Positions 34,971 to 46,663 of a stretch of DNA of 64,000 bases are shown here, one piece after another. The notes under the pieces were generated by a model. It made no database searches and had not been told where the DNA came from. It worked only from the letters and a program-made list of their open reading frames with translations. Location: positions 744,001-808,000 of the forward strand of contig JARVKI010000002.1 of assembly GCA_036674765.1 (NCBI GenBank), given 5' to 3'. The stretch's first letter is position 1. The number at the start of each line of letters is the position of its first letter. The DNA comes from Seiridium cupressi. Lineage: Eukaryota; Ascomycota; Sordariomycetes; Amphisphaeriales; Sporocadaceae. Position numbers and translations under genes: made by a program.

Positions 34971-36789
34971 TCACCTTCCGACCAGCTTCAACTCCAGGTA
35001 CCGAGCAGGGATGAAGACTACCAGACTAAAGACAAGAGACAGCTCATTTCCGACGTCGCCACCGCCGTCACCAATCTTTGCCGCGATGACTCCGACGTAC
35101 CATGTGGTCGACATGCCAAGAACGGCTGTTGTGTACAATTAGCACCAAGAGAAGACGTGTGAGGGAATGCGAACGGAGTGTCTTACCACCAATAATGCCC
35201 AACGCAAAAGCAAGCCCCCCAGCGAATCCAATAGGCATCTGCTTAGGATTGTTCCAGGCTTCTAGGTTGTAGTTTGCATAATTGCCCTTACGGAACCAGT
35301 AATGCTCAACGAAGACGATGACGAAGAACGACGTAGTGAAGTACCCCAGTAGAGATAGGAAGTTTTCTAGGTATGTCAGGAGCTGATCTCTGCCTGCCAA
35401 TCCTAGCAGAATAACGGCAACAAAACAGAGCAAAGTCCACAAAAACCGGGGCACGATAGCCAGAGGCCGAGCAAATTGCTAAATCACCTGTCAGCATCTG
35501 AGTCCAAAGGAGGCAGTAGGTAGGGTCGACGGACCTGAATACTAAGGCCTGCAGAGTAAATAGCGATACAATTCATGCCAATTCCCGATAGCACCAAGAG
35601 GAAAAGCACAAATTTGGCGAAGCCATATGGGTAGACCATCGTCTGGATAAGGAAGCCGACGCCTTCGTCGTACTGATCGGCCCATGTTTCGTTGTTGTTA
35701 AGTGCGCTTGCAACGACACAGCCCAGTACCATGCCTATACAGGTTGGAATACAAATGCCGAGCGTGGTCAATACGAAGACCTTGACCCTCGAAGTGTTCA
35801 CAGGGTATTCGACGTAGTAGTCGCTGACAACACTGGCCCAAGACGACGAGGAGCCGTAGACGACCCCAAACAAGGTCAGCAACATACCGCTGTAGGTTGA
35901 TCCTTCCAGCTGAGTTGGTGTTGAGATGTCACCAAAATGCGCAGTCTCGCCATACATGACCATGAAGATGACGAGGAAGACAAGCCACGCAAACTTCTCG
36001 TACTGAAAGACAACTTTCAATCCGAAGGTGGAGATGACCAAGCCAACCACGGCGCAAATCACGACACCAAGTGCGCTACCGATCTTGCCGTCACTGACAG
36101 CGCTCAGAGCAACGCCACCAGTAATCGACCCGACCGAACTCCAGCCAATCTGCTCGACCACATTCAGAAGAGCCATGGCCTTTGAAGGCCACCACCCGAG
36201 AGAGTAACGGCTAATTGAGATCTGACGAAGCCCGGTAGGGGCACCCATCGTGGCACACCATCCAGTAACGGAGCTGCCAATCAGCGTCGAGAAGACGACG
36301 ATCAGGATGCTCTGGCGCAGATCAAGCCCGAGCTCCCAACCAAGAAACCCCGTTGTAAAACAGCTCACTATGTTCAAGTATTAGATCATTCGGGGGACTG
36401 ATTACGCTCTGGAGGTTGATGACTACCCACAGTTCATGGTGCCACTCGCCCAGAGAGCGAACATAACCTAAGAGAGCATGAGCCCGTGATCCCGACTACG
36501 TTGGCTGTATACACGCGCCGTGATACCTAGTTCAGGGGCTTACCAATTGATTTGACCATTTTGCGTAGCTGGGGTCACGCTCCTCGGGAAGTTTCCTCGC
36601 AATGCCGTGCGACTCGATACCGAGTTTCCTGTCCAGAAGCTCCTCGTAGTAGCGGAGCTTGCCAAAGAACCCCCCTTGCGACGTCTTCCGAAGATATCCA
36701 GGGACCTCGTCGCTAGAGCTGTCGGGTGCGACCTTGGAGATGTCTTCCCCAACGCGCTTCTCCTCGTCCTCGGGGTGCATGTGAGCCAT
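34971..36789 (-). CDS. NCS1 purine-cytosine permease (Fcy2/FcyB-like)
   Basis: Five exons (36544-36789, 36431-36467, 35535-36367, 35187-35478, 34971-35125) give 520 residues. It belongs to the nucleobase:cation symporter-1 family, Fcy branch, with 12 predicted membrane helices, importing purines or cytosine with protons at the plasma membrane. Recognisable segments include an acidic cytosolic N-terminus, IARKLPEERDPSYAKWSNQ, then ALWASGTMNLSCFTTGFLGW assembled across a 37-base exon, the TM3 region PTGLRQISISRYSLGWWPSK and the loop VVSDYYVEYP. A late motif EHYWFRKG also fits. The donor chosen after the 37-base exon (GTGGGT) is the only one that keeps the frame and restores the family motif. 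It is followed downstream on the same strand by oxalate decarboxylase and preceded by a second NCS1 gene. Confidence 0.92.
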
Positions 36790-37690
36790 GGCGAAGAATG
36801 CACAGATAAATATAAGTGCAGGACGGTCCAATGGCACGCAGGTGTGACTGAGGCAACGGACGTGTAAAGGAAAATGGCATGGCACGATCAGAAGTCGCGC
36901 CTGTGAGATCGGTGCGCCCGCAGTGGATTTAAAGAGGAGAAAAAGTCTGATAGAGGCGACCCCATCGTTCTCGCCGCCCGTTATCGTCAGATGCGAGCTG
37001 GCGGCCGACGGTGTTACGGAGTGCTACTTGGGTCGAGGGCAACTCTAAGCCGGAAGGGGCAGGACCTTCCAGGGAAAGCCGCAAAGCTTGATTTTCCTTG
37101 GCTCTTCCATTTGCTGGGTTATGCCGTCCGTATGGGGCTAGAAGGGTTCTAGAGCGGAATATTCAGATCTGTTTGGCCTCGGCAGACGCAGCCCTCCGCA
37201 TTATAATGGGGCACGTCCCACGGAGCTTACGACGTGGGCCAGGGTGCAGATAAGCTTGGAATGATCAGATCAGTAAACTAACAGAAATGCCCGAGTTGCT
37301 CATGACTATCGCATTTAATAAGTTCCATCGTCCAATGCCATTTTCACCAGGCCTGGTTAAATGCCAGGCCGGTTGATGCCCAGGCTTTATTGCCCTCAAC
37401 CCTGAACTAAATACCTTGGATATGACTTCCAAGTCAACATCTAACGCTGACGGGCATGCCGAGAGCGAGGACGGCGCATCTAAGCACATTCCACTCGAAG
37501 CCGGTTGCCTTTTCGGTCAATAAATAAGGCGTCCCAGCAGACTCAGATCATACCTTCGTTATTTGATATAGGCGAAGAAACGTATCCGGCATTAATGATG
37601 AATCTCCGTTCTAAGCAACAATCGCCCTCGGCAACTGTAAGAGGTCCACCCCACACTACAAAACACGCGTCTTTTCCGACAGCGCAAGTT
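36790..37690. other. Spacer between the two NCS1 genes
   Basis: Promoter of the Fcy-type permease and 3' flank of the Fur-type permease, both on the minus strand. No gene is seen. Confidence 0.5.
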
Positions 37691-39809
37691 CTAGACGCCC
37701 TTCTCACTTATTTCCGTCTCTTTCTTCATCTCTCCAGCCTCATCTTGGCCAGCAACATCCTCAACACCCTCAATGACACTACCCAAAGTGGCCAACTGCT
37801 CCCAGCCGAGTCCCATCTCCTTGATAAGCCGCTGATTCTTGGTCGGCCAGACCTTACAGAGGCAATAGTATACCACGAATGAGATGCTGAAAGACAACAA
37901 CCATCCCAGGTGTCCGATATTCGTTGCTGTGGTGCTCACAGAAGCCCCTAGCGTACCGATGAAACCCGGGAAGGGTACGGCCACCCCGACAATGTACGCG
38001 ATGGCGGCCTGCACGTTCCAGCCCCTGTGATAGTAATAGTGCTTGTTGGACTTCGCTCCGTCGTAAAGAGAAGTGACGAATATGTTACCATTGGTGAGGA
38101 AGTAGTCTTTTGCTAGGTTAACATTGCTCGGGAATTGGGGAATGATTTTACTCACATTCGCACATCATACAAGAGGCAACACTAGCCTTGGAGTTTAACC
38201 AACATCAGCATCATTCTCATGTCCTTAGAAGGTAATGAGCTTTGTACGAACCATAAAGATGCCGTATCCAGAGAGAAAGGATACAAATATACTCGCACTC
38301 GCCTCTATCTTCCATGGCACCAGTGGCCAGCTGAGTAGCAGTGCAAGAACCTGCCCTCTTGGAATCGTCAGGAAGCGCGGCAGAAGCATCGTGCTATCTG
38401 AGCCGAAAGGGAGCATATTTGACGATACGTTCAGACCTAGGAAGTAAAAAGTCCAGGTGAAGGCACACAGGGCCACGGCGAAGCGCGGTCCCGGTGACCA
38501 GTAATGTTCCATTATCGATTCGAGAAGGTCCCATTGGTTCCTGGAATAGTCAGTACACTTGGGCCATGTATTGGCGTTGAGGGATACAGTGAGGAGTGAC
38601 ATACCAGAGCGAAAGATTCCACTTTGCGTTCATGGCTGACGTAGCAAGGATCCCAAAAGTCGCTGACACTGTAGTCGACAGGGGATTCAGAATGACTTGA
38701 GGCCACTGGCAGCCGCGTAATGAGTTGGACCATCGCGACATGTCAGGCTGATTGGTGATGTAGGTCGCATTATTGCCCATTCCTGCGTTGATGGCATACA
38801 TGAAGAACCATCCGAAGGCACTCCCGGTTGTACTTTGAGAGTACAGGGAGCCCAGTTGTCCCTTCGTGTTAGCCATACAGAAAACGAAGAGCCCAACAAG
38901 CCCTGGTACGATCATGAACATCTTCGCCCAGAAGAATTTATTGAGCTGGTAGGGGCGCAAGGAGGACATCGCAAGGTGCGCACACCACATGATAAAGAAG
39001 CACATCAGCCGACGAGAGGTGATACCCTGGGATGTAGGGATGTGATTCGGCAGGTTGTAGTATGATGTGCCAAAAATGGCATGGAACATACAGTCGAGTA
39101 AGGCGGCGGAGGTGTAAACTTGAACTCATGTTAGACTCGAGCTCCCCTAGAGGTCATGGCTCATGAGAACCTACTTTGCACCGCCAGCCAGATACAGGCG
39201 AGTATGGCTCTCGCAGCCACGTAGTAGTAGCTTCCCCACATACCAAAGACAGCACGAGCAACACAGGGATATCCGATGTGGTATCTGGCCCCGACCCGTG
39301 AGGCGAAGAACATGGCGGCCGAAGCTATCAGCTGCGAGACAAAGATGACGACAATAGACTGCCACCAGCTCATACCGATACCTACCATGGTCTGTTCGGA
39401 TATCAGCGAGCGAGCCTGAGCGGCTTAAAGTGTTTGGGTGCTACATACAGATCCAAGTGTCCAATGGCCAAATCCTACGCCGAAGTAGAAGACCGACCAA
39501 TTGTACCAAGACCATGCTATTGCGTGTCAGATGTTGCACCAGCACACAGTTTAGATAAATACTTGATCTCACTTTGCGCATCGCGGGGCGTAGGTTTTAA
39601 ATCTTGAAGCATAATGATCAATACATTGATAAATAGGCATCGAAGAACTCTGACCAAATACCTTCATTGATCCAAAAGTTACGCTTTCCATTTTCATCAA
39701 GGGTGGGTTTGACTCGGAGATAGTCTGAGAAAGCCTCACGGCTCTTGAAGGCAGCTCTGAACTGGTCCCACTGCTGCGCAAGAGTCTCGTTGTCGTACTG
39801 GCTCTCCAT
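37691..39809 (-). CDS. NCS1 permease, Fur4/Dal4-like (uracil/allantoin/uridine type)
   Basis: Eight exons (39662-39809, 39573-39602, 39449-39516, 39175-39391, 38605-39118, 38252-38540, 38156-38186, 37691-38112) give 572 residues. Small exons of 30 and 31 bases are required to keep the frame. It is the Fur branch of NCS1: LKPTPRDAQTWSWYNWSVFY opens TM1, TM3 reads GARYHIGYPCVARAVFGMWG, and the tail is PGFIGTLGASVS followed by a Lys/Glu-rich C-terminus. Family members import uracil, allantoin, uridine, uric acid or thiamine with protons; the exact substrate cannot be read by eye. It stands in tandem with the Fcy-type permease. The NQPDMSRWS segment in the middle is the usual place of the substrate-interacting TM6 loop. 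Confidence 0.9.
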
Positions 39810-40662
39810 ATTGAAATCTGGTAACGATATGTAGGCAGTATTTGTGCTGCAACGGCCGCATACTTGTTTATGGGCGGCCCATACTTCTATATAGGCCCAT
39901 CCATGCATTATACGACAAGGTCAGGTGCTACTCTCATGAAGGAACGAATGTCCGGACCTGATATGATAGAATCGGATGTCCTCTATCTTATCACGGACGG
40001 AATGCAGGCACACTCCCGCGATACCATTGCTCACAGCATGGAGGCATTCTATTCGCACAGATACATCTTCTGAACCTGGTCCATGCGCGTTATCGCTCCC
40101 CATGGTTTGAGAGTTCGGCAAATGATCGTTCAAATACCCGGGCAATCACCGATACATGATTGTGATAAGCAAGGTTATCTATGGTCGCTCGTCCCAGTAG
40201 GCAAGGCGGGTAACGTTTGAACAATGAAATGGGTCCAATTCGGGCCGATCTTTGATAAGGGGCTTCACGATCATATGATGAGTGCATCTGGTAATCTTCA
40301 GCCTTCTGCCTTTACAGCATCGCTAATGATAGACTCGGGCGTGCTCTTGGCCAAAGGGGAAAAGTGGGTATATCAAGAATTGAACGCGAAAACCGTCACA
40401 CATAGCGACAAGTTTGAAAGGCACAAGCAGTTTTCACTATCACACGACGACACGAGACATCACAGTTGGTACATGATCAACATACCTACAGAGGTACATA
40501 TGCTTATTGTCGTAGAATGTCTATCACGACAAAGCGCCGACTTGACTGGAACAATTCATAATTATTCGGCTTGAGTTTCGCCAGTATTATTACACGATCT
40601 CCAGTGGATATCTTGCTAATTTCACCCTCCACTAGAGACAATGGTAATTCCGCGCGCGTCTT
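39810..40662. other. Intergenic region upstream of the Fur-type permease
   Basis: Promoter of the permease plus the 3' flank of the BLI-3-like gene. A 116-codon plus-strand frame at 40224-40574 has no homology I recognise and no signal peptide; I leave it uncalled. Confidence 0.5.
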
Positions 40663-41340
40663 CTAGGCCTTGGTACGCCACTGCTGGATCTCAGAAGAAC
40701 TGATTTCTCGAAGCTTGTTGACTGAGGCGGTATCACCAGTTACGGCACCCTTCGCTACTTCCACCGCAAATCCGAGGAAGGTTTTGTTGGAAATGGAATA
40801 TGTGGCGGTGTCTGTTTTGACACGAATGACACCAATTCTAGGGTCGTTCTCTGATCCGTCATGAGTACCGTCTCCAAGGTCGCCCAGCCAAGCCTTCAGA
40901 CTTGAGCTGTAATGCCTCTTGACTACGCTACGGTCCGTCTCAATGGAAGTCTTGCCGGATACGGATGCCCACTGGCCGGAGCTATCCAGAAAGCTGATGT
41001 TGACCTGAGGGTCGCTCTTAAGCTCGTCTGTCTTGTTGGATTCGGTATTTGTGAAGAATAGAAGCTCGGTGCCATTACCCTCCTATAAAGATGTTAATGT
41101 TGGGTTACCGTTGGACAAGGGTGGTGGGGCATGGGTAAGTACCTTGGCGGCGACAGCCATACATCTTGAGATCAGCTTGCCACTGGTCGGGTCGTGTGTG
41201 GTCATCATGCCGAACTTGCAGGAGTCGATGAACTTGTCCAGGGCAGTGAACTTCTCCTCCAGGCCAGGCTCGCTCTTGTTGGCCGACTTGTAAGGGTCAG
41301 CTGGCTTGGAGCCGGTGTCCGCGTTCGAGAAAGACGACAT
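40663..41340 (-). CDS. BLI-3-like pyridoxamine 5'-phosphate oxidase-fold protein
   Basis: Two exons (41143-41340, 40663-41082) give 205 residues from the ATG at 41340. The protein matches the fungal BLI-3/general-stress-protein 26 group, a split-barrel flavin-binding fold related to pyridoxamine phosphate oxidase. Typical pieces are FIDSCKFGMMTTHDPTSGKL, then LLFFTNTESNKTDELKSDPQ, VNISFLDSSGQWASVSGKT, and WLGDLGDGTHDGSENDPRIG. In Neurospora the bli-3 gene is induced by blue light. The biochemical activity of this group is poorly defined. The frame stays open upstream to ATG 41502, and that 54-residue extension is Arg/Ser/Thr-rich with few acidic residues, like a mitochondrial presequence. Confidence 0.88.
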
Positions 41341-43115
41341 GTCTCTGAAGTTTTGGGTCTGAATTGGTCGTGGAATGGTCAACTGAGAGGTCAGAGAACG
41401 AATTGAACAGGTGTTAGTTGTTCTCGTAATTGTTCTGTTGTTGGCACGTGTTTTGAATGATGTATACTTTGACAGCAATCTGGATCGAGGGGCTTGGAAC
41501 ATCTTATGTACAGCTGCAACCGGAGTCTGCAGGATCTTCTCACGTGTAAACACGACCTCAGAGTGGACAACCGGAGACAACCAACCCCTCACAGGGCGGA
41601 TTTACCCCTCGATGATGCTTTCCCAATGGCTGCGTAGCGCATCGCATTTCATCATAGACATGACGATGGAGTTTCACGGCGTTGACATCATGACGTCAAA
41701 CTAGCGCGGGTCAGCGATGCATTGCCCCCAGCTACCAGAAAAAGAAAAGCTGATTGGCAGCCGTGCTTCACAGTATGCGCAACGGGGGTCTTGGAGCCAG
41801 GAGCCCGACGAACGGGACTAGAGATTTCAGTTGCTTTGCAAGACGCGACAAGAGGATTTGGAATTGTCCAACTGGAGCTGTCAGCTGTGTGGTCTAAGAC
41901 AGTAGATGCACACCATAGAATATGGCAGATACCCCAAGGCCTGGGTAGGTCTGACGTTTGCCGGATGCCCCACCTGAATGCTAGTTGTAGTTACGGGGAC
42001 TGCGATCTCTGGACCATGCGATCCGGAGAGCATGATCAACATGGACATGCATCTCAGCCGATCTGTTCCATAATGGCCAGGAGACTTCCGCAATGTCAAC
42101 TATGCAGAGCAAAAATGAGCAATGCCACAGTATGATCCATCGCGCAGCCAAGCTAATGGCTCAAGATAAGACATGATTTGCTCGTCTGTTGTGAGGTCCT
42201 TGTGAAATGGTATAGCGCCAGTGCATCTTGCAAATCATGGAGCTTGTAATCATATTGAGGCATGGCAGCCAGCTAGGCAGCGCAATTTATGCTACACTGC
42301 CCTAAATAATTGACAATAAAGTCAGTTCAGTCAAAAGGGCATGGTCTGGCCAACAGGACCAGCATCACCGTTTACCTACCCCAGCCTCTCGTTGCAAATG
42401 CGGAGTCGGCGGCCCGCTCTGCCCTGTCCCACTGTGCCGAAAGATGGCGTACTGGCGCAGGAATAGGAAAGCCGAGATGCGGCGAGCTGTGCGCAGGGCC
42501 TGTCTGCGTACGGGATATCACATCGGGCTCGCCTGAAATGCAATGCAACAAAATAAAATGAAATGTCAGGTCGGTCAGCAGGACTAGCTCCGGGTTGAAA
42601 CGAAAGCGGAATGAAACGACAAAGGAACGGCTTTTGGTCCGGAGACTATGCGTCTCAAATGCCAAGCCATTCCAACTGCTGCCAGCAGAGCCAGTGTCCG
42701 AAACCTTTGCACGACCTGGGCCAACCACTGGAAAACTCCAAAATTTGCGAAACGTGAAGGCGTTATCGGCAGTAGCGCCCCGAGTGCATAACATAACCAA
42801 CGTACCAGCTCGAATGTCAGATGTCAACCGCAACCCAGGCATCGACACTTCCTGCTCGCATCGTCGCGTTTGACCGCGGCTGCCTTAGCCACTGAGCAGG
42901 CTCTTGATTTACCTTGTCGGCCTGTTCGCCGTGGTCCCTCTTCAAACCAAGCGCCCGCGGTTTGCGTAATCAGCCCACCATTTCACGACCGTTCAACAAC
43001 CTCATCACTGCACCGCCGCTCCATCACATTATGAGCACAGCAGAAACAGGCTATTCATCATGGTCGGGCCCCCTACAGCTCTATTTTCGCTGCGGCATAT
43101 GCTGACTATTTACAG
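41341..43115. other. Intergenic region between BLI-3-like and F-box-like genes
   Basis: About 1.8 kb between divergent genes. Frames of 137 and 158 codons (41722-42135 plus; 42372-42848 minus) have no domain and look accidental. The 5' exon of the F-box-like gene probably lies near 43030-43060. Confidence 0.45.
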
Positions 43116-44525
43116 AATAATGCTTGGGAGTGTAGAGACCAGGCCGACCAGGCCGAGGCCAACTACAACCACCCACTGCGCGCCAGAAACAAACAGTTGG
43201 AAGATGAGAACATGGTCCTCAAGCGCCTGCTGCGTGAGAATGGTGTTAGCTGGCCTAGCCCATATGCCACACTGCAGCAGCCGGCGCCGCGCACTTCACG
43301 CAGCACTCGCTCGCGGTCGTCCGTCACGGCCACACTGCCCCACCTTCCCACAGAGATCATTCTGAAGATCTTATCCTGTGCCATGACCAGCAAGTACCCC
43401 ATCATTGACCCTCTCTGCAGAACCAAGAGAGACCATGGTACAGAGGCCGAGGCCAAGAGAAAGAACCAGATTGCCATTCACTTTCTGGCTGCAAGCAAGG
43501 CCTACAACGTCGAAGGCAAGAGGTATCTGTGGACCAACAACCGCTTCACCTTCACCACAGTCCAAGCCGTCAAGATGTTCGCCGAGGTCGATATCTGCTA
43601 TCGTGAGCTGGTCCACGAGGTCAACTTCAGAATCCTTGCACGATTCTATGATGATGAGACTCGTGTACACAAGCTATCGCGCGACTATCATCGCCTACTC
43701 CAGAAGCCCACCAAGCTTCGGGTGAACAAGCGAGCCAAGGAACCTACACTTGCTCGTCGTGGCTTCCGATCCTATGCTTGGCTGCAGTTGGTTGATTTCC
43801 TGGAGGCACTCCTGCCACCTCACGATCCCCAACACGACAATGCATTACCCCGCAAACGCCTGCTGCCAAACTTCAGAAAGTTGCGTATCGATCTTATCAA
43901 CTTCGCCGAAGATACGTGGCAGTTCCCAACGGCCCAGCTACATGACGTAGCTGCCCACCATCTTGGTTGCTCACTGGACCAGGTCATCGTGACAGGACTA
44001 CCCCGTGACGACGTGGGCATCCGCGCAGTCAATGACTTGCAAGGACTCCTCAAAGATGACGGCCTCTTCATCGACCATGATCCCACATATATCTCACCGG
44101 CCCGAGGCACTCTACGTTCTCTGCCTGGCAACCACATGCATCTGCGAGTCATCCGTGCCATGCGACCGACTACGGGCGTCAAGCATCATCATCACGATGA
44201 TCATCCCACCTTCTTCGACGACTTCCCTCCCGCGCCTCCCGAGGTTGGCGAGCCGCCTCCTTCCGATTATGCATCTTGCAGAACAATTTGGAGAAAGGTG
44301 CCCAAGCACGTTGATCGCCCGGAGACGAAGTGGGTCCTGTTCGACCGAGTCAGCGGGTTCCCATGGGATGAGGTTGGTGAGGAGATTCTCATTGAAGACG
44401 ATTACTTCGAGATGGAGGACGACAGTTCTGACTTCGGCGATTTCCTAATTTGCGAGAACTGCGGCGACTATCACCCGGGACCGATTCGCGCCGAAATGAT
44501 GGATGACTTGTACGACGACTTCTGA
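43116..44525 (+). CDS. F-box-like domain protein (5' exon unresolved)
   Basis: The continuous exon encodes 469 residues from a clear acceptor (CTGAC branch site, then TTTACAG at 43115). It begins NNAWECRDQADQAEANYNHP, a charged coiled-coil-like segment running to ENMVLKRLLREN. An F-box-like motif follows (LPHLPTEIILKILSCAM), then a domain typical of fungal F-box proteins with KAYNVEGKRYLWTNNRFTF. The C-terminus is acidic with CENCGDYHPGPIRAEMMDD. The most natural start, ATG 43031 reading MSTAETGYSSW, does not join in frame through the visible GTCGGG donor. A one-codon first exon (ATG 43058-43060) would. The first internal ATG is at 43209. F-box proteins act as substrate adaptors of SCF ubiquitin ligases; this role is inferred. 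Confidence 0.75.
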   Translation, partial: NNAWECRDQADQAEANYNHPLRARNKQLEDENMVLKRLLRENGVSWPSPYATLQQPAPRTSRSTRSRSSVTATLPHLPTEIILKILSCAMTSKYPIIDPLCRTKRDHGTEAEAKRKNQIAIHFLAASKAYNVEGKRYLWTNNRFTFTTVQAVKMFAEVDICYRELVHEVNFRILARFYDDETRVHKLSRDYHRLLQKPTKLRVNKRAKEPTLARRGFRSYAWLQLVDFLEALLPPHDPQHDNALPRKRLLPNFRKLRIDLINFAEDTWQFPTAQLHDVAAHHLGCSLDQVIVTGLPRDDVGIRAVNDLQGLLKDDGLFIDHDPTYISPARGTLRSLPGNHMHLRVIRAMRPTTGVKHHHHDDHPTFFDDFPPAPPEVGEPPPSDYASCRTIWRKVPKHVDRPETKWVLFDRVSGFPWDEVGEEILIEDDYFEMEDDSSDFGDFLICENCGDYHPGPIRAEMMDDLYDDF

Positions 44526-45513
44526 TTGATGAGGGGTAATTGCATGTTTTGGGCGTTTGGCAATGTGTCGAGCATTTACAGTGGCTGGAGTTTACGGAAC
44601 TGAGCGGGCTTATGTGTAATGACTTTGATTTGTCTGAAGCCCTGATTACTGCATCCGGACGACAGTCGGAGCAAAAGCAAATGTTTAGGAACCAACACGT
44701 CGACATAGTACTGATAATTATTTCTATGTACACAAAAGCTTCCGACGGTGGTAACCGTTCGGACTTCAACCTGTAATGCTATGTGACGATGTGACCTGGG
44801 CTGTAGAAAAGATGACCGCTGCGCTCTCTCCCCCCCTCTGTCTCTCTCCAGCGTGATGACGATAATATGTATCAGATACCATTCTAAGCCGCTAGGGGCG
44901 AGTTGAAAAGAGGTAATTTTCATACAAACGGTACATGTTCGGACATCTGAAGAACGACCCTGTTTTCTAGGAAATAACAGGCGCGAAGTCTAGCGGACGG
45001 TGCAGATGCTCGAAACCTGCAGCGATACTAACACATCGTGATCCTCACTTTGGCATTCCCTTCCTCGATCAAGACGGCGGTAGTTTCGTTCGGATGTATG
45101 TGCAGATTGGCATTTCGTCGTCGAAACAGCCGATCTTGGAGCATGGCTGGCTAGCGGGCATATGAGAACTGGCATCTACCCAAGGCCAGTGGTTAGTTGC
45201 CGAGTTTAGACTGCCGAGTTTAGACGGCCGAGAGGATCAAGACGATCGATCTAACCGAATCTTTAAAGCTGGGCTGTGCTATTCGGCTCATCTGGGTAAT
45301 GAGTATTGCCTCTATAGCACTACAGGTTCAAAATTAGACCAGTTGCATTATAGGTAACAAAAATAAGTAGAAAGTTGTGTGAATACATACCAACTTTGAC
45401 TGAAGCAATCGGATAGCTCGTTCCATGTTGTTCTCCTCCACGGGGTGTCTCCCGTCAGCACGAGGGCATGTCGAGATATTGACGTGTTCCACTTGTTTCC
45501 ACGCCTATCCCTT
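44526..45513. other. Convergent 3' region of F-box-like gene and SNU23
   Basis: About 1 kb between two stop codons. A short tandem duplication of GCCGAGTTTAGAC lies at about 45199-45230. No gene is seen. Confidence 0.5.
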
Positions 45514-46230
45514 TCACTTCTTCGACGAGCCAAAGCCGCCAGCGAAGCCCATCATAGCCATCATGTCATCCTCATCATGCTCGCCCTCGATCCTGACATC
45601 TTCGCCGTACTCTTTCTTGACCTCCTTGGCGGCTTCCATTTCTAGCCTTCTCTTTTCCGTGGCCTCCTGCCGTTTCAATCGCTTGGCTTCTCTCTCCTTT
45701 CCGTCTTCTACAGCTTGAACTGCCAGCCTCTCCTGCAGACTCGTCGTCGCCGCGATCTTCTCCTCCTCCTTCTTCAGCCACAGCCGCTCGATCCGCTCGT
45801 GGACATCCCGCGCGCTTGCCTTCTTGACCTCGTCCGTCTGCCCGATGGCGTGTAGATGCTGCTTCGAGTTGATGTGCTCGACCCATTGGATGTTGTCCTT
45901 GAAGGTCAAGTCGCAGGCATCACAGTAGATTCCGGCGCCCTTGCCCCTTTTCCCTACCAATGCGCCCCCGGACACGAGCGTTGTCGTGCCGACTCGAGAC
46001 GAAAAGTCTGTGTGCCGTTGCCGTGCCGAGGTGTATTCCTCGTTGCCTGTCAGGGGCTTGTAGTACTTCTTGCCAGCTTGCTTGGCCTCCCAGCGTGCTT
46101 TGCTCTCCTCCTTCTCGGCCGCTTCGCGCACCTTGGCCTTTTCGGCGTATTCTTCAAGATCCCAGTCCTTGCGGAAGGAGGTGTCGGATGCGCGCCCTTC
46201 GCCGTAGGCGGAGCCTTTGTTGGCGGCCAT
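45514..46230 (-). CDS. SNU23: U4/U6.U5 tri-snRNP zinc-finger protein Snu23 (ZMAT2)
   Basis: Single exon, 238 residues. A matrin/U1-type C2H2 zinc finger reads YCDACDLTFKDNIQWVEHINSKQH, with the two Cys and two His in the expected spacing. It is preceded by the Snu23 N-terminal motif TSFRKDWDLEEYAEKAK and KYYKPLTGNEEYTSARQR, and followed by a Lys/Glu-rich helical region. The family is part of the pre-catalytic spliceosome and helps in B complex activation. The C-terminus is acidic, then Gly-rich (MMAMMGFAGGFGSSKK). Length agrees with ZMAT2 (about 200) plus a tail. The gene is divergent from DPH5 with 433 bases between the start codons, so the two may share a promoter. Confidence 0.93.
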   Translation of the reverse strand: MAANKGSAYGEGRASDTSFRKDWDLEEYAEKAKVREAAEKEESKARWEAKQAGKKYYKPLTGNEEYTSARQRHTDFSSRVGTTTLVSGGALVGKRGKGAGIYCDACDLTFKDNIQWVEHINSKQHLHAIGQTDEVKKASARDVHERIERLWLKKEEEKIAATTSLQERLAVQAVEDGKEREAKRLKRQEATEKRRLEMEAAKEVKKEYGEDVRIEGEHDEDDMMAMMGFAGGFGSSKK

Positions 46231-46663
46231 GGCCGTCGCGTTTTAGGTGTCTGGGGATGAAGTTGCTATGGACACGCTAGTGTTGATGTCGTGTGCCGTC
46301 TCTGCCGTATAATGCTCTAGGGAAAGCAACTCGGGGACTACAGAGCTCGTAGAAGTGTAAATGTAAGAGCAATGGAAGACGATAGAGGTTGGTCGTGTAG
46401 CTTGGACCGACGCGACGCTAAAAACGCAGGGAACCAAATTGCTGGACTTTTTGGTAGGCGCATTAAAAAGTACATGATCTCTCCACAGAGCTTGTGCAGG
46501 AAACAAGGTACTCCTTTACTGGGCAGCTACCCCTCCAAGACCCCTGTCAAAGCCTCTGGTTACCCAAATTACCCCTCCAAAATTTCTTGAGCCTCGATCG
46601 CGAGTTGCCTCACTGTCCAAGTTTTTCTTGATAATCTCGTCTAAGGGACCGATTATTGTCGCA
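46231..46663. promoter_or_regulatory. Bidirectional promoter of SNU23 and DPH5
   Basis: 433 bases between two divergent start codons of housekeeping genes. No separate gene is visible. Confidence 0.5.

Noticed and set aside
40224..40574. 116-codon plus-strand frame upstream of the Fur-type permease
   Set aside because: No domain, no codon or composition signal and located in a promoter region.
42372..42848. 158-codon minus-strand frame
   Set aside because: No recognisable domain; composition looks random and it lies between divergent promoters.
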